Below are positions 1 through 4,631 of a stretch of 8,142 nt of DNA, one piece after another. Origin of the DNA: Thermocrinis sp. (GTDB lineage: Bacteria; Aquificota; Aquificia; Aquificales; Aquificaceae); assembly GCA_009903855.1 (NCBI GenBank), contig WYEK01000045.1:1-8142 (forward strand). Reading direction: 5' to 3'. A model generated the notes under the pieces. It had not been told where the DNA came from. It was given only the letters and a program-made list of their open reading frames with translations, and did no database searches. Numbering within the stretch: the first letter of the stretch is position 1; every line of letters starts with the position of its first letter. Both the position numbers and the translations under genes were made by a program.

Positions 1-40
1 GTACAAAAAACAATAATTTACATAAGCCCTATGGAGTAAT

Positions 41-1501
41 TTACTGGGTGTTTCTTATATACTCAGTTGGGTCTAGTGGAACACCCTCTTTACTTCTAAG
101 TTCAAAGTAAAGCATGCATTCTTCTCCTTCGTTCTTTCTTCCAACTAAAGCAATTTGTTGCCCTCTTGACACGCTATCGCCTCTCTTTACTAAATTTTTC
201 TCGTTGTATGCATATATAGAGATAAAATCTCCATGATCCACTATGACCATGTTTCCGTAGGCCTTGAGGTCTCCTCCACTGTATATGACCCTTCCATTAT
301 CAACCACCTTTACCGGTTTTCCACAATCTGTGGCTATGGTAATCCCTCTACCGTTCTTAGAAACTTTACCATCCACAGGCATAGGCAGGCTATTTTTTGA
401 TATTTTCACCTCTGCATCCTCTCGCTTTTTCTCTTGTGGCATTTCAGCTTCTGCCTTAGATGTGCTTTCTTGCTTCTTTTCTTCCGAAGGTTTCTCTACA
501 GGACGGATGGCGTGCCTTCTTTCTTCCACCCTTTCTTCTAAGGGTTTTTCTGCCGGACGGACCGCCTGTTTCTTTTCCTCTACCTTTACAGGCACCTTAA
601 CTACAGTTCCCTTTTTTAGCCATTTACCTTTTAGCTCTGGGTTAAGCTCTTCTAATTCCTTTTGAGAGACCCCCAGCTTTTTTGCTACATGCTCAAGCTT
701 TGCGCTCTTTTGAACTACATAGGTTTTGTAAGAGACCTTTGGCTCTTCCTCCTTTTTGACCTTTATGGGCACCTTTACCTCTGTTCCCGCAGAAAGCCAC
801 TTACCCTTCAGCTCTGGATTGAGTCTTTCCAATTCCTTTTTGGACACCCCCAAGCTCTTAGCCACATGCTCAAGGCGGCCTCCTTTTTTGATCTTATATA
901 CCGTGTAGCTTTCTTCCCTTTTTTCCTTTTTCTGCTCTTGCTTTGGCACCTTAACTACTGTTCCCTTTTTCAGCCATTTACCTTTTAACTCTGGGTTAAG
1001 TTCTTCCAACTCCCTTTGGGAAACACCAAGCTTCTTTGCTATATGCTCAAGCTTTGCGCCCTTTTGAACTACATAGGTTCCGTACTCTTGGGTTTCCTTT
1101 TTTTGTTTTTTGGCAGTGCCCTTGGCGGGTATTTTTAGTTCCTGTCCTTCTTTTACCTTTTCGGACTTTAGATTGTTAAAGCTCTTTAGCTCCTGCACAT
1201 CAATCCCAAATTTTTCAGCTATGCTTTGTAGCGTGTCTCCTTTTTTGACTTTGTATATAGCGTAGTCTTGTGTTTTTGTTTTTGCAAGCTTCCTTTGAGG
1301 TATGCACAAGCTTTCACCCACTTTTAGTTTGTTTGCTTTTATGCCCTTATTAGCTTTTAAGAGCTCCTGTACGCTAACTCCGTAGTTCTTTGCGATCTTC
1401 TCTAAGCTTTCTCCGCTTTTTACCTTGTGGTATTTGCATTCCTGAGAAAAGGCTATTCCAAGAAGTAGGCTAATACTTAATATAAAAGCCTTTTTCTTCA
1501 T
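41..1501 (-). CDS. Secreted five-LysM protein with degenerate LytM/M23 domain
   Basis: This is a predicted exported cell-wall protein of 486 aa. Residues 1-19 look like a signal peptide (KKK, then a hydrophobic core, cleavage near AFS|QE). Five LysM peptidoglycan-binding repeats follow at about 24-68, 82-125, 142-186, 201-245 and 260-304. A charged Lys/Glu/Pro-rich linker runs from 305 to 370, and a LytM/M23-like beta domain from about 372 to 481. The HxxxD motif expected in an active M23 peptidase is not visible, the usual YAHL is YAYN (430-433), and the usual HLHFE is MLYFE (463-467). The zinc ligands therefore appear lost. In NlpD and EnvC such dead LytM domains activate cell-wall amidases, so an amidase-activator or scaffolding role is inferred. 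The start is well supported: AAAGGAGGTG lies 7 nt upstream, inside the preceding acylphosphatase gene, whose 3' end overlaps this gene by 32 nt. The two are probably cotranscribed and translationally coupled. Confidence 0.9.
   Translation of the reverse strand: MKKKAFILSISLLLGIAFSQECKYHKVKSGESLEKIAKNYGVSVQELLKANKGIKANKLKVGESLCIPQRKLAKTKTQDYAIYKVKKGDTLQSIAEKFGIDVQELKSFNNLKSEKVKEGQELKIPAKGTAKKQKKETQEYGTYVVQKGAKLEHIAKKLGVSQRELEELNPELKGKWLKKGTVVKVPKQEQKKEKREESYTVYKIKKGGRLEHVAKSLGVSKKELERLNPELKGKWLSAGTEVKVPIKVKKEEEPKVSYKTYVVQKSAKLEHVAKKLGVSQKELEELNPELKGKWLKKGTVVKVPVKVEEKKQAVRPAEKPLEERVEERRHAIRPVEKPSEEKKQESTSKAEAEMPQEKKREDAEVKISKNSLPMPVDGKVSKNGRGITIATDCGKPVKVVDNGRVIYSGGDLKAYGNMVIVDHGDFISIYAYNEKNLVKRGDSVSRGQQIALVGRKNEGEECMLYFELRSKEGVPLDPTEYIRNTQ
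593..725 (-). repeat. Intragenic LysM-repeat duplication, copy A
   Basis: This 133-nt segment encodes most of the fifth LysM repeat (residues about 260-303). It is highly similar at DNA level to the equal-length segment at 947-1079, which encodes the third repeat. Both contain the residue run GVSQ(K/R)ELEELNPELKGKW. The DNA similarity, including many third positions, suggests a fairly recent duplication or gene conversion inside the gene. The intervening fourth repeat is clearly more diverged. Confidence 0.8.
947..1079 (-). repeat. Intragenic LysM-repeat duplication, copy B
   Basis: Partner of the segment at 593-725. It encodes the third LysM repeat (residues about 142-184). The differences are scattered single-base changes with no visible indel. 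Confidence 0.8.
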
Positions 1502-1745
1502 GGGTTGGCACCTCCTTTAAAATTTCCATCCGGTCCACCCTTGCGGACCTTGGTCCCTCCCACAGTTTCCATATGAACTGGGCTACAACTTCCTCATCGC
1601 CCTCCACAAAAACCTCAACCCTTCCGTCCGGTAGGTTGCGCACCCAACCGCTAAGTCCGTAGCTCTCTCCCAGGTTCTGTGTCCAGCTCCTAAAGCCTAC
1701 TCCTTGCACCCTGCCAGATAGAAAAACTCTATAGGCAGACCTCAT
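1470..1745 (-). CDS. acyP: Acylphosphatase
   Basis: A 91-aa small cytoplasmic acylphosphatase, which hydrolyses carboxyl-phosphate bonds such as those in acetyl-, carbamoyl- or 1,3-bisphosphoglyceroyl-phosphate. The family signature GRVQGVGFR (11-19) contains the phosphate-binding loop and catalytic Arg19. The second signature GWVRNLPDG (33-41) supplies catalytic Asn37. The C-terminus GFYIKY matches the usual final strand, and the length of about 90 aa is typical, so the gene is complete. It is the first gene of a unit with the LysM gene. Its last 32 nt overlap that gene's start and also carry its Shine-Dalgarno. No Shine-Dalgarno precedes its own ATG. A -10-like TAAAAT ends 6 nt upstream, so translation is probably leaderless. 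Confidence 0.95.
   Translation of the reverse strand: MRSAYRVFLSGRVQGVGFRSWTQNLGESYGLSGWVRNLPDGRVEVFVEGDEEVVAQFIWKLWEGPRSARVDRMEILKEVPTHEEKGFYIKY
1509..1518 (-). promoter_or_regulatory. Strong Shine-Dalgarno of the LysM gene inside acyP
   Basis: AAAGGAGGTG, complementary to the 16S rRNA 3' end, lies 7 nt before the ATG at 1501 and within the acylphosphatase coding sequence. It is the only near-perfect Shine-Dalgarno in the window. It fixes the LysM start and implies internal re-initiation on a shared mRNA. Confidence 0.8.
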
Positions 1746-1751
1746 AGGTTT

Positions 1752-1779
1752 ATTTTATACCACTTCCGAAAAATTCCAA
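1752..1779 (-). promoter_or_regulatory. Probable sigma-70 promoter of the acylphosphatase-LysM unit
   Basis: Read on the minus strand, TTGGAA (1774-1779) is followed after 16 nt by TAAAAT (1752-1757). Only 6 nt separate the -10 box from the ATG at 1745, which places the expected transcription start at or within 1-2 nt of the start codon. Confidence 0.55.
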
Positions 1780-1826
1780 ACTTTCAAAAAACTCAAGAAA
1801 GGTCTTATTTACATAAACAGAACGAG

Positions 1827-1839
1827 GATGTCAACTTTT
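1827..1839. repeat. Left terminal inverted repeat of the IS remnant
   Basis: GATGTCAACTTTT is the exact reverse complement of the sequence at 2481-2493. Read on the minus strand, this copy contains the TGA stop codon (1831-1833) of the transposase frame. Confidence 0.8.
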
Positions 1840-2492
1840 CAGGTTCATGATCGTATAAATGACAATAAAGGAGGCTAACCATCTATAGACGGTTTCATAC
1901 TTAGCATTCCAAGGAAACCTCTTGTAGAACCTCTTTATTCTGTGCTTGATGTAGAAAAACCATCTCTCTACCACATTCCTCTTCCCAAAAGTCTCATGTT
2001 CCCATTCCATTGGAAGCTTTTTGACTGCACTCACATACCAAGGTCCCTTGTCAGTGGTGCATCCCTTTGCCTTTGTGTTGTAAAGAACCAACGATACATA
2101 AACGCAGGCAAACCTTTCTCGTCCACCGCAAGCCACAGGTAATAAGTTCTATCCCTTACTTTTACCTTTGTTTCATCCACATAGACCCAAACAGCAATCG
2201 TATATATTGTCTGAAGGGCTCTTCCTACTGCATGGAGCCATTCTCTGAGGGATTCTATGCTTACTTTATAACCCTTGTGAAGTAGGAACTCCCTTACTGT
2301 TCTTAGGGAAAGTCCCTTAAAGTAGAGGAGCACAGCTTCTGCTTTTAGGCTTACGGGAAACCTATGTCGCTTAAAAGCTTTGCTTAGTATTTCTTCTATT
2401 ACTTGTATTGCCTTTATATCTCTAAGCGTATCAGAACTGCTTCAAGTCATAGCCATCAACCAGCCCAGTCCATTAATGCCAAAAGTTGACAT
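1831..2492 (-). pseudogene. Broken IS6-like DDE transposase
   Basis: Translation from the ATG at 2492 meets an in-frame TGA at 2442-2444. The same frame then stays open to about 2105 and includes the helical region LKAEAVLLYFKGLSLR and the first catalytic Asp in VYVDETKV. Similarity then shifts frame. The second part contains TTDKGPWY (second Asp), HETFGKRNVVERW (Glu) and a C-terminus rich in KRFYKRFPW, ending at 1831. All three DDE residues are recognisable but lie in two frames. The first two Asp are only about 42 codons apart, shorter than the roughly 60 usual in the family, so a short internal deletion near 2060-2105 is likely. The joined length would be about 220 codons. The motif DKGPWY...HETFGKRN resembles the IS6-like transposases frequent in hyperthermophiles (ISPfu type). 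The exact subfamily is an inference. Confidence 0.8.
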
Positions 2493-2493
2493 C
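2481..2493. repeat. Right terminal inverted repeat of the IS remnant
   Basis: AAAAGTTGACATC is the exact inverted partner of 1827-1839. Read on the minus strand it begins GATGTC, whose ATG (2490-2492) opens the frame leading into the transposase remnant. Confidence 0.8.
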
Positions 2494-2877
2494 TTCATCA
2501 AAGTAAAGTATTAACCTCTTAGCATTCACAGTGTTTTTTGGCTTTTTATCAGGATTGTGAAGAAAGTGAATTTCTATCCACCTATGGAAACACCCCAAGG
2601 GTTAAACATAGCCTTTGATGCGGCGGGTCCCAAGCCGGAGTAGGTCTTCAGCTCAAGCTGTGGGATGGCAATCTCAAGCTTAAGCTTTCTTAGCTCTTCC
2701 TTCAACACCCCCGTTTCCTGCTCTGTCTCCTCCACTTTCTTTTACTCCTCCTTTAGTCTCTGAATTTCCTGTTGGAGCGTTCTTATCTGTTCCTCCAGTT
2801 GTCTAATGCGCTCCTCGGTGCTCTGGGCAAAGGCTAAGGAGGAAAATACCGCAGAGAGAAGAAAAACCTTTTTTCAT
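2494..2877 (-). pseudogene. N-terminal remnant of a porin-like outer-membrane protein gene
   Basis: The remnant encodes, in pieces, a signal peptide (KVFLLSAVFSSLAFAQS) and a coiled coil (TEERIRQLEEQIRTLQQE...). A conserved-looking stretch (LELKTYSGLGPAASKAMFN, then GVSIGG) follows, and a last stretch (EIHFLHNPDKKPKNTVNAKR, then LILYF) ends at the IS. Three lesions are visible. An extra A in the run of six at 2869-2874 breaks the frame right after the start. A TAA (2742-2744) interrupts the coiled coil. A frameshift beside the TAG at 2574-2576 separates GG from EIHF. The 3' part, which would form the beta-barrel, is absent: the sequence past the other IS end does not continue it. A signal peptide, short coiled coil and GGYGE-like first strand are typical of trimeric porin-type proteins, and I recall similar proteins in Aquificae. 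Porin is therefore the likely class, but substrate and family name are not certain. Confidence 0.7.
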
Positions 2878-2912
2878 TCCACACCTACTATTGAGATTTA
2901 GTTTCATTATCT

Positions 2913-2941
2913 ATTTTAGCAAAATTGAAATGCAGTGTCAA
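2913..2941 (-). promoter_or_regulatory. Consensus sigma-70 promoter of the porin remnant
   Basis: On the minus strand a perfect TTGACA (2936-2941) is followed after exactly 17 nt by TAAAAT (2913-2918). The predicted start near 2906 gives a leader of about 29 nt to the ATG at 2877, with a partial Shine-Dalgarno AGGTG 4 nt before it. This is the only promoter in the window that appears to give an ordinary untranslated leader. Confidence 0.7.
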
Positions 2942-2942
2942 T

Positions 2943-2956
2943 ATGATTCACATCAT
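2943..2956. promoter_or_regulatory. FNR/CRP-like palindrome upstream of the porin-remnant promoter
   Basis: ATGAT-N4-ATCAT is a perfect 5-4-5 inverted repeat and differs from the FNR-type consensus TTGAT-N4-ATCAA by one base per half-site. Its centre (2949.5) lies about 43 nt upstream of the predicted transcription start, close to the -41.5 position of class II activator sites, and it directly abuts the -35 box. Binding by a CRP/FNR-family regulator is inferred from sequence and position only. Confidence 0.45.
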
Positions 2957-2987
2957 TAGATTTAACCGTAGCTTTTCAGTCCTTAGC

Positions 2988-3818
2988 TTACTCCCAAGCT
3001 AAAAATTTAGAGGGATCTGTGGGTTTGTTGTCTCTTATTACCTCGTAGTGTAGGTGTGGTCCTGTGCTTCTTCCGGTGGAACCCACCCTTCCCACCACAT
3101 CGCCAGCTTTTACCTTTTGTCCTTCTTTTACATCAACCTGGGAAAGGTGCCCATAAAGCGTAAGGTATCCAGAGGGATGTCTTATGATCACCGTCTTTCC
3201 GTAGTCCCCGTACCAACCAGCGAGTACTACCACTCCATCTGCTGTAGCTAGAACTTTACTACCTTGTGGTGCGGTTATATCTATGCCCGAGTGAAATTCA
3301 TACCCCCCTCCAAAGGGATTTTTCCGCCAACCAAGGTGAGAAGTGATCTTGCCATATACCGGATAGCCTAAGGGTATGCCTCTGATGGAAGTGTGGAGGT
3401 AGTCTGCCCTCTTTTCCAAAAACTGAAGATAAGAAAGGTCGTAGGACACCTTATTGGTGCTTGCACCACCCATTGGCAAAGAGCCCTTTATAACACCCCT
3501 TTTTGAAAGATAATCCTCTATGGAAAGAAGCTTATCCTCCAAACTTTTCAGCTTTGAGTTAAGCAATTGCCTTTCTTTCTCAATCTCTTGTTTTTCTGAA
3601 GCCACGGTTTTTATTTCTTGGGCAAGCTTGTGCTTTTCTGCTCTGATCTCTTGCATTTCAGAGAAGAATTTAAGGTTTGCAAAATAGGAAAATATAGAAA
3701 ACACTACAAAAGCTAAAGCAAGAATACCAAAAGCTTTTAGGTAGCTCTTGCGAATTCTTATAGTTTTTGGTGGTTTCCCTTCGTGATGGGCTATTATGAT
3801 GGTTATATACTTCTTCAT
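2988..3818 (-). CDS. Membrane-anchored M23 family peptidoglycan endopeptidase
   Basis: A 276-aa inner-membrane protein with a periplasmic M23 (LytM/lysostaphin-type) metallopeptidase domain, predicted to cut peptide cross-links in peptidoglycan. A basic cytoplasmic N-terminus (1-28) is followed by one membrane segment (about 29-48) and a coiled coil (about 52-105). The catalytic domain spans about 152-272. All zinc and catalytic residues are visible: H176 and D180 in FHSGID, H224 in YGHL, and H255/H257 in HLHYE. The enzyme therefore looks active. The frame is open upstream to a GTG at 3839, but I place the start at the ATG at 3818. A TATAAT box (3828-3833) lies between the two, and the protein then begins MKKYITIIIAHHEGKPP. 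The gene is divergent from a bactofilin gene. M23 peptidases partner bactofilins in cell-shape control in other bacteria (for example Csd1/CcmA in Helicobacter). Confidence 0.92.
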   Translation of the reverse strand: MKKYITIIIAHHEGKPPKTIRIRKSYLKAFGILALAFVVFSIFSYFANLKFFSEMQEIRAEKHKLAQEIKTVASEKQEIEKERQLLNSKLKSLEDKLLSIEDYLSKRGVIKGSLPMGGASTNKVSYDLSYLQFLEKRADYLHTSIRGIPLGYPVYGKITSHLGWRKNPFGGGYEFHSGIDITAPQGSKVLATADGVVVLAGWYGDYGKTVIIRHPSGYLTLYGHLSQVDVKEGQKVKAGDVVGRVGSTGRSTGPHLHYEVIRDNKPTDPSKFLAWE

Positions 3819-3827
3819 TCTGGTATA

Positions 3828-3833
3828 ATTATA
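3828..3833 (-). promoter_or_regulatory. -10 box of the M23 peptidase gene
   Basis: A perfect TATAAT on the minus strand ends 9 nt before the ATG at 3818, with no Shine-Dalgarno between them. No good -35 is visible 16-18 nt upstream. The position supports the ATG start over the upstream GTG and predicts a leader of only 2-4 nt. Confidence 0.5.
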
Positions 3834-3885
3834 ATCCACAAACGCAGAGGACGAGAAGTCAGACCTATACCTGAGACCACTGGTG

Positions 3886-3894
3886 TGTTATAAT
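3886..3894 (+). promoter_or_regulatory. Extended -10 promoter of the bactofilin gene
   Basis: TGTTATAAT is a perfect extended -10 element (TGnTATAAT), which can compensate for the weak -35 region upstream (about 3866-3871, TATACC). Ten nt separate it from the ATG at 3905, and the gap (TAACAGCACT) holds no Shine-Dalgarno. Confidence 0.6.
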
Positions 3895-3904
3895 TAACAG
3901 CACT

Positions 3905-4276
3905 ATGTTCGGGAAGAAAAAAGAAGGAGGTTTAGATTCTAAAGAATTGCACACTATTGTGAGTCCTGGCTTCCTTTTTGAGGGAAACATAACCATACCT
4001 GGGGGACTTACCAGAATAGATGGGGAGGTTATTGGGAACATAAAGGGTAATGGTGATTTAATAATTGGGGAGAAGGGATATGTGAAGGGAGACTTGAACG
4101 TTGAAAATCTAGTGGTTTATGGAAAGGTTCATGGGAATATAAAGGCAAGGAGTCTTGAGATCAAGGCTTCTGGTAGGGTAGAAGGGGACATTCAGGTGCA
4201 AGAGCTTATTGTGGAGAGGGGTGCAATATATAACGGAAAGTGTAGCATGGGGGTGGAAGGGTCTGAAGTGGGTTGA
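3905..4276 (+). CDS. Bactofilin (polymer-forming cytoskeletal protein)
   Basis: A 123-aa bactofilin (DUF583). Bactofilins self-assemble into nucleotide-independent filaments, often at the inner membrane, and localise cell-wall enzymes. A short charged N-terminal tail (MFGKKKEGG) precedes the core at about 17-115. The core is a right-handed beta-helix built from repeated strands with regularly spaced glycine and hydrophobic residues, for example GNITIPGGLTRIDGEVIGNI and the later VYGKVHGNIKA and ASGRVEGDIQV. Length and composition are typical, so the gene is complete. It is divergent from the M23 peptidase gene, with 86 nt between the two starts, and an inferred role is to position that peptidase for cell-shape control. 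No Shine-Dalgarno is present, so leaderless initiation is likely. Its stop codon lies within the -35 box of the next gene. Confidence 0.93.
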   Translation: MFGKKKEGGLDSKELHTIVSPGFLFEGNITIPGGLTRIDGEVIGNIKGNGDLIIGEKGYVKGDLNVENLVVYGKVHGNIKARSLEIKASGRVEGDIQVQELIVERGAIYNGKCSMGVEGSEVG

Positions 4277-4301
4277 AATTCTGGGATTTTCATATTAGAA
4301 T
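4273..4301 (+). promoter_or_regulatory. Sigma-70 promoter of the rhodanese gene
   Basis: TTGAAA (4273-4278), a 17-nt spacer and TAGAAT (4296-4301) form a good promoter. The -35 box overlaps the TGA of the bactofilin gene. Six nt lie between the -10 box and the ATG at 4308, so the transcript should start at the initiation codon. Confidence 0.7.
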
Positions 4302-4307
4302 ATTCTT

Positions 4308-4631
4308 ATGTTTCAAGTGCCAGAATTAACACCAGAAGAGGCAAAGAGGCTTTTGGAGGAAGAAAAGGACAGTGTGCTTTTGCTTGATGTTAGAACTCCA
4401 CCCGAGCATGTGCAGGTAAGGATACCCAACTCTCCGCTCATACCCCTAGATGAGCTTAGGTTTGCCTACGCCAATCTGCCAAAGGATAAAAAGATCATAG
4501 TCTATTGTAGAAGTGGAGAGAGGAGTGCCTTTGCCACATACCTGCTTAGACACTTTGGCTACGAAGCTTACAATCTGGCGGGTGGCATTCTAACTTGGCC
4601 TTACGAAAAGGAATCGGGTATTCCAAGATAA
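4308..4631 (+). CDS. Single-domain rhodanese-like sulfurtransferase
   Basis: A 107-aa rhodanese domain protein, presumed cytoplasmic since no signal peptide is visible. Family members carry a persulfide on the active-site Cys and transfer sulfur to thiol acceptors. The motif LLLDVRTPPEH (24-34) is the usual CH2A-like region. The active-site loop CRSGERS (67-73) contains Cys67 and is the six-residue type of sulfurtransferases. The end GGILTW (92-97) is the usual C-terminal motif. The length is that of stand-alone GlpE/PspE-like proteins. The physiological acceptor cannot be told from sequence. The gene has its own promoter and no Shine-Dalgarno. Its last 31 nt overlap, tail-to-tail, the 3' end of the thioredoxin-fold gene on the other strand. 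Confidence 0.93.
   Translation: MFQVPELTPEEAKRLLEEEKDSVLLLDVRTPPEHVQVRIPNSPLIPLDELRFAYANLPKDKKIIVYCRSGERSAFATYLLRHFGYEAYNLAGGILTWPYEKESGIPR

Larger units (their letters stand above)
1827..2493 (-). mobile_element. Degenerate IS6-like insertion sequence (about 667 bp)
   Basis: This segment is bounded by perfect 13-bp inverted repeats and filled almost entirely by a broken DDE transposase frame. The size is slightly below the usual 0.7-0.8 kb of IS6-family elements, consistent with a small internal deletion. The flanks (agaacgag on the left, ttcatcaa on the right) do not form the 8-bp direct repeat expected of a clean IS6 insertion. This suggests a later deletion or rearrangement at one end. 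The right end runs directly into the porin-like remnant. The left end lies 81 bp from the acylphosphatase start. The element cannot encode an intact transposase. Confidence 0.75.

Noticed and set aside
35..45. Short palindrome AGTAATTTACT at the LysM stop codon, as a terminator
   Set aside because: The stem is only 5 bp of mostly A/T pairs with a one-base loop and no adjacent U-tract, too weak for an intrinsic terminator.
264..988. Two plus-strand open frames (264-665 and 662-988) opposite the LysM gene
   Set aside because: They are antisense to a gene with clear LysM and LytM domains. Their Ser/Phe/Leu-rich content mirrors the Lys/Glu-rich codons of the opposite strand, and they match no family I recognise.
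593..1079. Regular repeats suggesting a CRISPR array
   Set aside because: The repeated units are 133-nt coding segments of LysM domains in one frame, without short identical repeats and unique spacers.
1942..2285. Plus-strand open frames across the IS remnant
   Set aside because: The minus strand shows recognisable DDE transposase motifs, while the plus-strand frames have no recognisable domain.
3819..3839. A start at GTG 3839 for the M23 peptidase
   Set aside because: The extra seven residues overlap a perfect TATAAT box, and the ATG at 3818 begins a typical basic N-terminus before the membrane segment.
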